A stretch of 64,000 nt of DNA from Tepidanaerobacter syntrophicus (GTDB taxonomy: Bacteria; Bacillota; Thermosediminibacteria; Thermosediminibacterales; Tepidanaerobacteraceae). How positions within the stretch are numbered: the first letter of the stretch is position 1; each line of letters begins with the position of its first letter. The DNA lies in NCBI RefSeq assembly GCF_001485475.2, contig NZ_DF976999.1, forward strand, positions 1-64,000, written 5' to 3'. A program made the position numbers and the translations under genes. Positions 35,551 to 44,385 of the stretch are shown here, piece by piece. The notes beneath the pieces were generated by a model. The model ran no database searches. It was given only the letters and a program-made list of their open reading frames with translations, and was not told the origin of the DNA.

Positions 35551-36053
35551 TTAACCTCCCTTCTTCCTCAACTCAAGCAATGTGCCAACCCACATGTCGA
35601 GTTCAGTAATAGGCCTTGATATCCAAAACTCTGCTGATGTAGCAGTGTTATATGACATGATCAGTGAAGTTTGCATGATGGCTTTAACAGGATTTTTACC
35701 TATTACTGAAATAAAAAATCCTGCACCACCATCGTTACTAAGGTGAAATCCTTAGCCGATAACTGCAGGATTAATTCTGTTGGAACTTTGGCCGCTTTTG
35801 CAGCCAGAACTGCAAGATATGTTTTTGACATTTCGGAAACCGGGTAAGTATCTCCCATGAGCTTAGATTCGTTTGACGCGGCGATAATATCTTCACCATT
35901 TAAGGATTCTAAATCCAGCTTTAATTCCTTATATTCTTTGTCTTCAAATTTAATGGGCCTGCTTAAAGGAACTCTCATATTATACTTGCTTTTGACATGG
36001 TTATACAGTTGCCCTAATTGGTTTTGGGCTTGCATTGGCATCGAATTGCTCAT
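35551..36053 (-). CDS. Tail assembly chaperone fusion made by -1 frameshift (gpE-E' type)
   Basis: A T TTT TTA slippery heptamer (35712-35718) lies three codons before the stop of the upstream frame and is in the correct phase. After a -1 shift the frame stays open from FFISVIGKNPVKAIMQ to ELDMWVGTLLELRKKGG, ending 3 bp before the tape-measure ATG. This is the layout of gpE/E+E' in P2 and gpG/GT in lambda, where the fusion loads the tape measure. The product would have about 167 residues. Confidence 0.8.
35703..36053 (-). CDS. Tail assembly chaperone, unshifted product (gpE-like)
   Basis: 116 residues: YNMRVPLSRPIKFEDKEYKE, LKLDLESLNGEDIIAASNES and ILQLSAKDFTLVTMVVQDF, as in the phage tail assembly chaperone family downstream of sheath and tube genes. 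It lies between the tube and the tape measure, as in P2-like phages. GAAAGGAGAAAT precedes the ATG. Confidence 0.85.
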   Translation of the reverse strand: MSNSMPMQAQNQLGQLYNHVKSKYNMRVPLSRPIKFEDKEYKELKLDLESLNGEDIIAASNESKLMGDTYPVSEMSKTYLAVLAAKAAKVPTELILQLSAKDFTLVTMVVQDFLFQ

Positions 36054-36082
36054 AATATTTCTCCTTTCGATTATAAAGAATT

Positions 36083-36104
36083 AACCCACCTTTTCAGGTG
36101 GGTT
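36083..36104 (-). terminator. Intercistronic hairpin between tube and chaperone genes
   Basis: aacccacct and aggtgggtt form a 9-bp stem with a GAAA loop on the transcribed strand. The downstream sequence is AATTC, so termination would be partial. It may reduce expression of downstream genes relative to the abundant tube and sheath. Confidence 0.45.
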
Positions 36105-36110
36105 TTACTA

Positions 36111-36629
36111 TTAAAGGCCAAGGGCCGTCCTGACATCCTTTAGGTAGTCCTTGCCGTTAATTTTGCAGATGTAGTTATATTTATCAATTTCTAGCACTTC
36201 TTTACCGTCAATTGTCATGTTTATATAGATTACTTCAAACTCGTTTGCAGCATCGCCCGTTGTGCCGACATCAAACTTTCCGAGTTCTGTAGTCTTTGGT
36301 ATACATCTGAGCGTTACCTTAGTTGATGCAACTTTGTATTCACCTGTTCCGGCATTATATACCTGGTTTGCTCCGCGAAGGGTTAGATTGTGCGTCTTTG
36401 GCTGCGCTAGGTGAACAGTAGATTTTACCACTGTCCTCCAGTTCAGTTTTACCGTCATGCTTTCATAGTGCCCCAGAACAGGGCTGTCTACCTCGCCGGC
36501 AATACCTGCACCTTTTACAGTATCGGTCATGGCCTCAAGGCTCGGAAGTTCCACGTCTGCAACACCGAGAAGGTCATTTCCATCTTCGTATACACGAAAA
36601 GAGATTAACTTTTCTGGAACCTGATTCAT
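36111..36629 (-). CDS. Major tail tube protein (P2 gpFII)
   Basis: 172 residues: VPEKLISFRVYEDGNDLLGV, ADVELPSLEAMTDTVKGAGI and a C-terminal NYICKINGKDYLKDVR. This is the tube protein family of contractile tails. It immediately follows the sheath gene. Confidence 0.93.
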   Translation of the reverse strand: MNQVPEKLISFRVYEDGNDLLGVADVELPSLEAMTDTVKGAGIAGEVDSPVLGHYESMTVKLNWRTVVKSTVHLAQPKTHNLTLRGANQVYNAGTGEYKVASTKVTLRCIPKTTELGKFDVGTTGDAANEFEVIYINMTIDGKEVLEIDKYNYICKINGKDYLKDVRTALGL

Positions 36630-36642
36630 CCCTTATCCCCCC

Positions 36643-38091
36643 TTACGCGAATAATGTCTGGAAGTATCCAGGATCGATTTCAACTATAAACTCTATCACC
36701 CTATTAGGTGCTGGCGGTGTTACATATACGTGGAACCTATGGATTCCATCCATTAAGTCAGTAACAGGGTTTTCGATGTCTAAAAACTCTACCCTACCAC
36801 CAAGCAGGTATCCTCTGGCAACTAAGCCATTCAGCCATATATTTGCCGAATCTACAACATTTTCAATGGCTCGCCTTGACGGCGGATCATCTACCTTCTG
36901 CCAATATGTGAGCACTAAAGTGTTTGATATCCAGTCAATCATTCTCCGCACAGGTATAAAGCTGTCTTTTGGATCCGTTACTGATGGATAGGCTCCCGTT
37001 CTATTGCCCCAGGCTTTCCATCCGCTGATGAAATTCAAACAAGTTACAATGCCCTGGCCATTTAAGTATGATGCCTGATCAGGGCCCAGAGCGATGACTT
37101 TGTCTCCTGCTACGGCGCCGTTGGCCTGTAAGTTCTTATTCGAAGGGCTTACGTATGGTATATCGTCGTTCTCTGCATCGGTCCGGCACATTACACCTGA
37201 TATTTGCGTAGAAAGATGATATACCTCATCCCCCAGTTTTATCTGTGGCCAACAAACTACCTGTCTTGCAGATGTATAGTTGTTTGTGTTTTTCCACTCT
37301 GATACATCCGTGTATTTTTGAACCTCATCGGTTGGAATGTCTACCACTGCAATACATTTGAAGTGTCCATTAATATTGCTTACCTTTGCCGTCATTACAG
37401 CTGCTACAACCGGATCCTTTGACCATTTTGGAGCAAGCACCATACCGGGAACTAGGCCAAAAAGAGGGAATACCTTATTCAGGGTTTCAAGGCCAGTGTA
37501 ATCCCCAGTATCAATATCAATACCGCCAATGATATCATCGACTGTAACCAAAGATGCATCAACTTTGTCATATCCAATATAAAGCTCGGCTTGGTCTTTC
37601 GGAACACTACCGCCTTCGAGAATGGTTATAACTACATTGCCGTCTTTATCAAAAGCTGCTGCATAATCCGTATCGCGGATTAAATCGGCTCCGCCTGCTT
37701 CGAGCTTTGCAGTAATAGTATTCAGTAAAACTCCATCATCTGTTATCAGGATTTCACCAGCTTCAATCGCCATTGAAATTGGCTCAACCGTCTTTGTATG
37801 TTTTACTGGGTCCAATACATTGACAAAGACTACAGGAGAACAGGCATATTTGCCAAAGTGCGAGTCCATAAACTCACATAGAGTGTATTTTTCCCAGTCT
37901 TTGCTGTATCCTAGCTGCTCGACTGCTTCAGCGTAAGTATAGCACAAAGTAGGCTTATGAGTAGGCGCCGGGTCTCTGGCCAAGTGAATTGGTGCTGTTC
38001 CGAAAACTACCGGTAGACCTGCGGTTGTTGAAACGGCAGGAGTTATTGAAGTATCCACTTCAGATATATATACGCCATGTCTATAGGCCAT
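36643..38091 (-). CDS. Tail sheath protein (P2 gpFI)
   Basis: 482 residues. The start AYRHGVYISEVDTSITPAVS (N-terminal handshake arm) and C-terminal half (RRMIDWISNTLVLTYWQKVD, RAIENVVDSANIWLNGLVAR) are typical of contractile sheath proteins. It is the main evidence that the phage is a myovirus. Confidence 0.95.
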   Translation of the reverse strand: MAYRHGVYISEVDTSITPAVSTTAGLPVVFGTAPIHLARDPAPTHKPTLCYTYAEAVEQLGYSKDWEKYTLCEFMDSHFGKYACSPVVFVNVLDPVKHTKTVEPISMAIEAGEILITDDGVLLNTITAKLEAGGADLIRDTDYAAAFDKDGNVVITILEGGSVPKDQAELYIGYDKVDASLVTVDDIIGGIDIDTGDYTGLETLNKVFPLFGLVPGMVLAPKWSKDPVVAAVMTAKVSNINGHFKCIAVVDIPTDEVQKYTDVSEWKNTNNYTSARQVVCWPQIKLGDEVYHLSTQISGVMCRTDAENDDIPYVSPSNKNLQANGAVAGDKVIALGPDQASYLNGQGIVTCLNFISGWKAWGNRTGAYPSVTDPKDSFIPVRRMIDWISNTLVLTYWQKVDDPPSRRAIENVVDSANIWLNGLVARGYLLGGRVEFLDIENPVTDLMDGIHRFHVYVTPPAPNRVIEFIVEIDPGYFQTLFA

Positions 38092-38093
38092 TA

Positions 38094-38396
38094 TTAATTC
38101 ACCGCCCTTCCATGTTCTTTTATAAACCTGCTAATTTGAGCAAAATATGTGTTTTCCGGTGTTCCTGCAATCCCTATTTTCCTTTCCGTTTCAGTAAACT
38201 TATCCACGGGAACAATCAAGTGTTTAATTGCCGGGCACTGGCTAATCAATGGGTCAAGATGTTCGGGTATTCCACCATTATAAACTGTATACCGAAGCAT
38301 GGCCCCTCCCGGCAGATTAGGGCCACAGTAAATTACTCGGTTCGGTATATCAACATTTGTAGTATTACTTGTTTTCTTTTTCTTGCTCAAGATCAT
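38094..38396 (-). CDS. Hypothetical protein upstream of the sheath
   Basis: 100 residues. It reads NRVIYCGPNLPGGAMLRYTV and GGIPEHLDPLISQCPAIKHLIV. Similar small proteins are common just before the sheath gene in Clostridia and Bacillus myoviruses, but their function is unknown. ATGA overlap with the previous gene. Confidence 0.75.
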   Translation of the reverse strand: MILSKKKKTSNTTNVDIPNRVIYCGPNLPGGAMLRYTVYNGGIPEHLDPLISQCPAIKHLIVPVDKFTETERKIGIAGTPENTYFAQISRFIKEHGRAVN

Positions 38397-38881
38397 CCCT
38401 CCTCAAAAAGATCCACCTCGGGAATAACTTGAGCAACCACCCATGTGGTCGTCATTATGCCTATCCACTGTGGAAATGGCTGCTCTTCGGGCATTTCCCA
38501 TTGTATTGGCTTTTCAAGCTGGTATCGCTTTCCGATGATATATTTCTTACAAAGTTCTTGACGGATACGTTCTATAATGCTGGCCACGTCTTTCCAGCCC
38601 TCCGTCGTTTCTTCACTATATGTCCCGATTATGAATTTGACAACGGCAGTTGCACTTTGCTGCGCATCCGTCCCTTTGACTAGTCTCACTATAACAAATG
38701 GGAAATCGAGTATTTCATCGTCACTATCGCCTTTGTATCTTGGCTGTTTTGGCGGCAAATACCCGGTTACCACTTGAGGCGGTTTTCGAAAATTCTCTTT
38801 TTTGGTTTCAAGGAAGTAATTTTTTACTACTTTTTCCGCAAGATTTTTTAACTCTTCCACCAAATAAACCGGGGTTATCAT
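38393..38881 (-). CDS. Probable tail terminator/completion protein
   Basis: 162 residues without a clear family: VYLVEELKNLAEKVVKNYFL and TEGWKDVASIIERIRQELCK, in the place where lambda has gpU and P2-like phages have tail completion genes (after Z, before the sheath). Role inferred from position. ATGA-type overlap at both ends. Confidence 0.65.
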   Translation of the reverse strand: MITPVYLVEELKNLAEKVVKNYFLETKKENFRKPPQVVTGYLPPKQPRYKGDSDDEILDFPFVIVRLVKGTDAQQSATAVVKFIIGTYSEETTEGWKDVASIIERIRQELCKKYIIGKRYQLEKPIQWEMPEEQPFPQWIGIMTTTWVVAQVIPEVDLFEEG

Positions 38882-39441
38882 TTACCTACCCCTTTCAATA
38901 GCCTGTTTATTTCGTGCTCAAGCCTTTTTTCAACTCTTTCCCTTGCCTGTTCTTCAACATACTCAGTGACAGACTCATGGCCGAGCATTTGCGGAACCGA
39001 AGGACCATATAGTTGTTTTATCGGTAGCCGAGCTTTTCCGACCCGTTCAAACACTCCTACATGGCCAGATTCCATCTTTGCTACAAATGCCCCAGGAATC
39101 GGGCCTCCTCCACCTCTTGTTACCCTGGCTATAATCGGTTTTTTCCTTCGCGTCTTTGGCGGACTTGACGGTGTTATTTTGAATTTCGATAGCGCTACAG
39201 GGCTACCGGATGCTTTTACTATTGCAGTTAGATCATCGTATGTCGCTTTTTTAATTTGAATAGTATCACTTACATCTTTGGCTTTGATGATATATCTTTC
39301 TCGCACCTTTTTTACTGCATCGGTCCTGGCGCCTTCAACCGAACGATTCAACGCATTTACGATGGCTTTTGAGGCCCCATTCGGTATATCTTTTAGCAGT
39401 ATTTCTGCCCTTTCAATTTGCTTTGGATCAATTTGTATCAC
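38878..39441 (-). CDS. Minor tail protein Z-like
   Basis: 187 residues. IPNGASKAIVNALNRSVEGA, KVRERYIIKAKDVSDTIQI and the C-terminal QMLGHESVTEYVEEQARERV match the lambda gpZ/prophage minor tail Z family that completes the tail-head junction. Starts with GTG overlapping the previous stop (GTGA). Confidence 0.85.
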   Translation of the reverse strand: MIQIDPKQIERAEILLKDIPNGASKAIVNALNRSVEGARTDAVKKVRERYIIKAKDVSDTIQIKKATYDDLTAIVKASGSPVALSKFKITPSSPPKTRRKKPIIARVTRGGGGPIPGAFVAKMESGHVGVFERVGKARLPIKQLYGPSVPQMLGHESVTEYVEEQARERVEKRLEHEINRLLKGVGK

Positions 39442-39761
39442 GATTCATCAGCTCCAAGAGTAATTTCCAGCACTCCCATATCCTCGGAGCACTCAACGAC
39501 AAAATATAGCTTTCCATCCAGTCGTAAATCTTGGCCATAAACAGGTCGAAAGGGGAGATCTTTCGACTTTACATACACTACAATCTCCCCTTTATATATG
39601 CCATCGAATCGTTCACTTTTGTTCTGGCTCCTTATTTTTACTATGTCACTGTCAATTACCGCAGGAGCTTTATATCCGCCAATCTCGTGAATTTCGGCAA
39701 ACTCATCTAGGTTGAAGAATGTATCTAAATCTGTTTTTGTGTAATCTTTAAACCTCATCAT
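39438..39761 (-). CDS. Head-tail joining protein (lambda FII-like position)
   Basis: 107 residues: KTDLDTFFNLDEFAEIHEIG, YVKSKDLPFRPVYGQDLRLD and LYFVVECSEDMGVLEITLGA. The length, beta-rich pattern and position between FI-like and Z genes fit a head-tail stopper. The family assignment is tentative. Confidence 0.7.
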   Translation of the reverse strand: MMRFKDYTKTDLDTFFNLDEFAEIHEIGGYKAPAVIDSDIVKIRSQNKSERFDGIYKGEIVVYVKSKDLPFRPVYGQDLRLDGKLYFVVECSEDMGVLEITLGADES

Positions 39762-40038
39762 TTTTCAACTGCTCCTTAATAGCAGCTCTGATTTCTTTGA
39801 CGGTCATTCTTTCATTCAATTTCATACCAAGTTCTGTACTGTAAGCTAATAGCTCTTTTTTGGTCATTGATTCAATGTTCGGCTGCGGATTATCAATCTC
39901 TTGAATATCCTCTATAGGTTCGGCATCACCCAAGCTAATAAGCCTGGATTCATCTCTTGAGTTTATATCTTCAATGATTTCTCCAGGCTTATATAGCTTA
40001 CCGTTATGCCTTATTGTAGTTTTAGCTTTGACCGCCAT
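39748..40038 (-). CDS. Small head protein (FI-like position) with Rho-N/SAP-like C-terminus
   Basis: 96 residues. The N-terminal half is KTTIRHNGKLYKPGEIIEDI, and the C-terminal MTKKELLAYSTELGMKLNER, MTVKEIRAAI resembles the Rho-N/HeH helix-extended-helix motif seen in small head-joining genes. It lies in the lambda FI position. Overlaps the next gene by 14 bp. Confidence 0.7.
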   Translation of the reverse strand: MAVKAKTTIRHNGKLYKPGEIIEDINSRDESRLISLGDAEPIEDIQEIDNPQPNIESMTKKELLAYSTELGMKLNERMTVKEIRAAIKEQLKNDEV

Positions 40039-41082
40039 TTACATCACCTTTGCAACAAACCAAGAATCCACCTCGTGAGGTATGGGCAAGGGTTTTGAAT
40101 TGAGCTGTACAAACCTTCTTGATGGTTTTTTCTCCACCCAGGAATCAGGCACTCTGGGCCCTTCGACAGTGTAGAAATTACCGTCTTCATCTATAAGGGT
40201 TATACCTGCATAGGCCATAGTATAATTTGCCCTGGTGCTAAGCAATAAAACAGTTCCATTAGGCACCAAGGGTTTTGTTTCAGGTTTATCTGGATCTGTC
40301 CAATCGTCTAAATACCACTCATTGTATTGATAAATATCAAGGCCTAGTTGATTAATGGTTCCAACATAGGTTACGCCGTTTGGAAGCTGTCTGGGTGCAA
40401 TAATGGCAAGTTCATAATTTTTCACGTCAAGAACATCTTTTACCTTTGGATGCTGTGTGAATCTATTTGCAACATCGCCGGCCATAACGCATATGTCGGG
40501 ATTTACAAGACCTTTTTTCTGGACCTGTTCATACCAGTTTTTGAGGTCTAGTAATGGATCAGATGCATCGTTGGACCATTGGTCATCTCCGGAAAGTGTT
40601 TCCTTGTTTGTAAACTGAAAATCTATTTCATAATCGAGCCCTTCACCTTTTACCGGTATTTTCCCGGTTATCAGGGCTTGTGCACACATCCACTCTTCTC
40701 TTCTGGTGATCATTTCATCCAATTTCGCAAGGTCTTGGCCAAGTTTTATTGCAGCTCTCTCGGCCGGAGTCATCCCACCGTAAAGAGGTTCTCCCGGAAG
40801 CCTGTTCATCAAATCATCAGCGGTAGTAATTGTGTCCGGTGCAACAAGTGCAGGTTCAAAAATATTGGTTGTATAGCCGGTGTTTTCTACCGTTTTTCCG
40901 CCAATTTTAGGATGCACAAACGGAGCTAATTTGCGGTTTCCTTTGACAAAATCAGCCTGCACGGTTTTGGTTGGGAAGGTCTCAATGTTCTTGAAAAACG
41001 TGGTTTTAAAAAAGGTGTGGACTGGTGCCATCCTTTCGACGGCCTTCATCATTGTTCTTGGTTCAAAAAGATTGATAAGCAT
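40039..41082 (-). CDS. Major capsid protein (lambda gpE family)
   Basis: 347 residues of the lambda E-type HK97-fold capsid family: YTTNIFEPALVAPDTITTAD, DDLMNRLPGEPLYGGMTPAE, ELAIIAPRQLPNGVTYVGTI and the C-terminal PRVPDSWVEKKPSRRFVQLN. It forms the icosahedral head, stabilised by the D protein encoded just upstream. Confidence 0.95.
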   Translation of the reverse strand: MLINLFEPRTMMKAVERMAPVHTFFKTTFFKNIETFPTKTVQADFVKGNRKLAPFVHPKIGGKTVENTGYTTNIFEPALVAPDTITTADDLMNRLPGEPLYGGMTPAERAAIKLGQDLAKLDEMITRREEWMCAQALITGKIPVKGEGLDYEIDFQFTNKETLSGDDQWSNDASDPLLDLKNWYEQVQKKGLVNPDICVMAGDVANRFTQHPKVKDVLDVKNYELAIIAPRQLPNGVTYVGTINQLGLDIYQYNEWYLDDWTDPDKPETKPLVPNGTVLLLSTRANYTMAYAGITLIDEDGNFYTVEGPRVPDSWVEKKPSRRFVQLNSKPLPIPHEVDSWFVAKVM

Positions 41083-41103
41083 TATCTATTCCCCCTTCTA
41101 TGC

Positions 41104-41454
41104 TCATACTGTGGGCTTTAAAAAGATGCCCAGTTTTCTTAAAGCTACTTTGTAATCAGATACGGTTTTGCCTTCTGGTGCCACAATTTTGTTTTCGTTA
41201 AACTCACCAGTCATGTAAAGCACTATCTTTTTGGTTTCTTCAGCTTTTGTTGTTACGGCTTCTGCCGCTATTGCATAAGCTTTATTGACATCTATTTCTT
41301 CTCCAGCAGGAGCTACTACAAAACCATTTGCATCAAGCTCAACTATTGCAAACTGCTGAATCTCCTGTTTCTCAGCTACAGTTCCTGTTTCTGTTACCAC
41401 CGGCATTACATTGCCGGCAAAGATGTTTTCATATACAAAAGTTTCCTGGATCAT
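41104..41454 (-). CDS. Head decoration protein D
   Basis: 116 residues matching the lambda gpD trimeric stabiliser: FAGNVMPVVTETGTVAEKQE, VDVNKAYAIAAEAVTTKAEE-type central part and FNENKIVAPEGKTVSDYKVA. Between protease and capsid genes, as in lambda. Confidence 0.88.
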   Translation of the reverse strand: MIQETFVYENIFAGNVMPVVTETGTVAEKQEIQQFAIVELDANGFVVAPAGEEIDVNKAYAIAAEAVTTKAEETKKIVLYMTGEFNENKIVAPEGKTVSDYKVALRKLGIFLKPTV

Positions 41455-41822
41455 TATTTATTCATCCTCCCTCTTTTGGTATTTGCTCCTTCAACCACCT
41501 TGTTGACGATCTTCTCCTCCTCGTCTTCACTTTCAATTGGTGCTGCAACTCCATCTACATTGTTAACTTTTGAGCTTTCCACATCCTGTTTCCTTTGCTC
41601 TAGAAAATCTTTTCCCCTTTGTTTTTCAGCCTTAATTAGCTCTACTGCGAGCTTTTCAGCCGTAATTCCTGTTTCATATTTTGCTTTATTGACGATATCG
41701 TCATAACCAGGGATAGATAGCTCATCAATGGCCTTCATTCTTTCTCTTTCAGCCATTACGCCCAGGTTAAAGACTTCGTCATAAATCTCCGGATATTTTT
41801 CCTTCAGTTCCTTTAAATCCAT
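41454..41822 (-). CDS. Nested in-frame scaffold protein (Nu3-like)
   Basis: Inside the protease gene an AAGGAGG (41831-41837) stands eight bases before an in-frame ATG at 41822. That would give a 122-residue scaffold (MDLKELKEKYPEIYDE to the shared C-terminus). The Shine-Dalgarno is stronger than those of many phage genes and is itself part of the codons for a Glu/Lys stretch. Confidence 0.65.
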   Translation of the reverse strand: MDLKELKEKYPEIYDEVFNLGVMAERERMKAIDELSIPGYDDIVNKAKYETGITAEKLAVELIKAEKQRGKDFLEQRKQDVESSKVNNVDGVAAPIESEDEEEKIVNKVVEGANTKRGRMNK

Positions 41823-42575
41823 TATCTTTTCCTCCTTTTCATATGCTAGGCCCGGCACATTTACCGAAGCCGCCACAGTTAAATTTGGTTTATTGATAAA
41901 TTGCGGAACATTTTTGTATCGTGATAAATCATGCTCAATGCCATTGATAACTATTATTTTTCCATTTTGAACTGTTTCCACTGGCTCATCGTTTTCAATT
42001 TCATCTGCGAATCCCAGCTCGATGGCATCATTTGCCGTCATCCACGTTTCGGCATCCATCATTTTCTTTATTTCATCCTCGGTTTTGGTGGTTTTTGTTT
42101 TATACACTGCTATGATTGTATCCCTGACCTTGGCCAGCATTTCTGCGGTTTTCCGCATTTCATTTTCATCGCCCCAAGCTAGTGTCACAGGATTGTGAAT
42201 CATCATCATTGAGCCGATAGGCATGATAATTTTATCACCGGCCATGGCTACTACAGATGCAGCTGAAGCCGCCAAGCCGTCAATATATACATGTTTTATA
42301 GCAGGATGACGTTTTAGCATCGAATACATGGCCTGGGCCTCGAAAATATCTCCGCCGCCGCTGTTAATGCGAACATTTAATAGGTCAACATCTCCAAGGG
42401 CTTTGAGTTCTTGATCAAGCTCTTTTGAAGTTATATCTTCGTCTTCATCCCACCATTTATAGGCCACAATATAGCCATATATCAATATTTCAGCTTCAAC
42501 GAGGCCAGTTTCATTTTTTACCGCTGGTTTGATGTTCCAAAATTTCCTAAACGTCTGTTTTACTGTTTTGCTCAT
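41454..42575 (-). CDS. ClpP-like (S14) head maturation protease with C-terminal scaffold
   Basis: 373 residues. The N-terminal ClpP fold has VRINSGGGDIFEAQAMYSML, the catalytic Ser in GLAASAASVVAMAG and the catalytic His in GSMMMIHNPVTLAWG. From about residue 250 (MDLKELKEKYPEIYDEVFNL) the sequence becomes helical and charged like phage scaffolds. This is the lambda C/Nu3 arrangement. It overlaps the portal gene by 29 bp. Confidence 0.92.
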   Translation of the reverse strand: MSKTVKQTFRKFWNIKPAVKNETGLVEAEILIYGYIVAYKWWDEDEDITSKELDQELKALGDVDLLNVRINSGGGDIFEAQAMYSMLKRHPAIKHVYIDGLAASAASVVAMAGDKIIMPIGSMMMIHNPVTLAWGDENEMRKTAEMLAKVRDTIIAVYKTKTTKTEDEIKKMMDAETWMTANDAIELGFADEIENDEPVETVQNGKIIVINGIEHDLSRYKNVPQFINKPNLTVAASVNVPGLAYEKEEKIMDLKELKEKYPEIYDEVFNLGVMAERERMKAIDELSIPGYDDIVNKAKYETGITAEKLAVELIKAEKQRGKDFLEQRKQDVESSKVNNVDGVAAPIESEDEEEKIVNKVVEGANTKRGRMNK

Positions 42576-44088
42576 CTTTCACCAACCCCCCTTCCCTGCG
42601 CAATTTTTCTTCCCTGACTCTTTGTCTGTGGTTTTTATAGAAATCTCCTCCAGTAAGTTCAACGGTTTCTTTCGCTCTTGTGCTAAATCCTTCACTTACA
42701 CGCTGAGCTGCTGCTTTTACTTCCTTCAATGGATCTATCTGACCCTGAGATGGGCCATTCCATTCGGCTTCACTGTATGCTTTTCTAATAATTGGATCGG
42801 AAAAGAATCCCGGCGCCGGCACTCTCCCTTTCGCCACTGCTTCAGCTAGCCATTCTTCGTATATTGGTTGGCAAAAATCTGATGCAAGCCAGGATCTTCT
42901 CATCCTGAACATCTTCCAAGCTTCCAGTAAAGCAGCCCTGCTTGCCGAATATGATGCAGTAAATTGTTTTACAAGTAGCTCATATGGGATTTCAAGTGCT
43001 GCCCCAATTTGTCTGCAAACGGCCACCACAAATCCATCGAATGCTGAGTTTGGCCTTCCGGGGTTGGCTTCCTTTATGGTTTCACCCTCTCCAAGAGCTA
43101 TTATGGCCCCGTTTCCGAGTTCATAGGTGTTTTCATCTTCAATATCTACTTGATATTCTTCTGGAACTGACTCTCCAAGAGGAATTTCTGTAGTAGGGCT
43201 TTTTGTTTCGATGAAAACTGTATACATCCCGCTTACTACCGCTGCCATTAATTCGGCCTCAGTATATCGACTCAGCTGTTTTAAGCTTTCAATAACCGGG
43301 GCAAGTATTGGTACACCTCTTCGCTGTTCGGGTCTTTCAGCCTCCATTAGATGTAGTATGTTTGGCCGACCAGTGACTCTACCAAAAGCCTCAACTCTGA
43401 CCCATTCATTTTGACCTATATCTGCAGATAAAGGGTGTTTTTGTGCAATGTAATAGGCCACCACTTCGCCGTTTTTGCCTATTTCAACACCGCCACTTAT
43501 ATCCTTATCTGGCGGTTTAGGCTGTGGATCGCAAACTCTATCAGCTTCTATAAGTTGTATCCGCAAGTCGTATGGCATCCCTGGCCTCGGTATGACTGGT
43601 AGCAGTGCAAAACAATCTCCTGACATCAATTGTGATAAAAAAGCCAATTGCTGCAGCTCATAAAAGTTATTCATGCGCTGAGCATCGCAAGAAACACTGC
43701 TGGCCCAGAGAGAAAATTCTCTTTCCACGAGCTCCTCCCAGGCTTCAGCCTCCTCATCGCTCATGCCTAAAAAATCAGCATCAATCTGTGCTTTTAGCTG
43801 CAAGCCTGCGCCTACAACATTGGTTCTCATTGTTTTTAAAGCGCCGGTAGCCAGTGGCGCTCCCATGTAAAGATCCCTTGAGCGCTCTCTAAGGATTGGG
43901 AGGTTTTTGTCGATATCTTCCTTGGGTGATCCTCCTTTGCTTATCCAGCCAACCAGACTTTTTTTGGTCCTACTCGCTCCATGATGGCCATATCCGCTAT
44001 TGAGTATATCGAGCTGTTTTCTTGCTACTGCCCGTTTTAGTGCTCTTTCCGGTGAAAATACCGCAATTGCTCTATCCAGTATATTCAT
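42547..44088 (-). CDS. Portal protein (lambda gpB family)
   Basis: 513 residues: ARTKKSLVGWISKGGSPKED, GAPLATGALKTMRTNVVGAG, VRVEAFGRVTGRPNILHLME and QIGAALEIPYELLVKQFTAS. These are diagnostic of lambda-type portals. It forms the dodecameric DNA entry ring. The last residues overlap the protease start. Confidence 0.95.
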   Translation of the reverse strand: MNILDRAIAVFSPERALKRAVARKQLDILNSGYGHHGASRTKKSLVGWISKGGSPKEDIDKNLPILRERSRDLYMGAPLATGALKTMRTNVVGAGLQLKAQIDADFLGMSDEEAEAWEELVEREFSLWASSVSCDAQRMNNFYELQQLAFLSQLMSGDCFALLPVIPRPGMPYDLRIQLIEADRVCDPQPKPPDKDISGGVEIGKNGEVVAYYIAQKHPLSADIGQNEWVRVEAFGRVTGRPNILHLMEAERPEQRRGVPILAPVIESLKQLSRYTEAELMAAVVSGMYTVFIETKSPTTEIPLGESVPEEYQVDIEDENTYELGNGAIIALGEGETIKEANPGRPNSAFDGFVVAVCRQIGAALEIPYELLVKQFTASYSASRAALLEAWKMFRMRRSWLASDFCQPIYEEWLAEAVAKGRVPAPGFFSDPIIRKAYSEAEWNGPSQGQIDPLKEVKAAAQRVSEGFSTRAKETVELTGGDFYKNHRQRVREEKLRREGGLVKDEQNSKTDV

Positions 44089-44112
44089 GTATCCATCTCA
44101 CCACCTCCTATT

Positions 44113-44343
44113 TTACAGATCTCGTGGGACCACGCGGAAAACTCTACGAGGCCCGTTTATGCCAGCTGAAAGTCTTTCTACTTCGTTTCTCCAAAATTTT
44201 ATTTGCTCTCTTACTTCGCTCAAATCAGCTCTAGTAATCCTTTTGGTGCCTATTTGATACGATTGACCTGTTGAAATTGCAAGTTCCGCCTGCAGCCATG
44301 CTTCTAGATGCTTTTTTGCTGTTTCTAAATCCCATGCCGGCAA
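44113..44343 (-). CDS. gpW-like head-tail joining protein
   Basis: 76 residues starting with TTG at 44343, six bases after GGAGGTGA: PAWDLETAKKHLEAWLQAEL, AISTGQSYQIGTKRITRADL. This matches the small gpW-like/DUF6148 family found between terminase and portal. A longer frame upstream would run through the terminator hairpin and is rejected. Confidence 0.85.
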   Translation of the reverse strand: MPAWDLETAKKHLEAWLQAELAISTGQSYQIGTKRITRADLSEVREQIKFWRNEVERLSAGINGPRRVFRVVPRDL

Positions 44344-44364
44344 TTTATCACCTCCAAAGAAAAA

Positions 44365-44385
44365 TAGCACCTTAAATAGGTGCTA
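44365..44385 (-). terminator. Terminator-like hairpin between gpW and terminase
   Basis: tagcacct/aggtgcta (8 bp, loop of five) followed on the minus strand by TTTTTCTTT. It lies at the end of the terminase gene and could partially separate packaging from head transcription. Confidence 0.6.
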
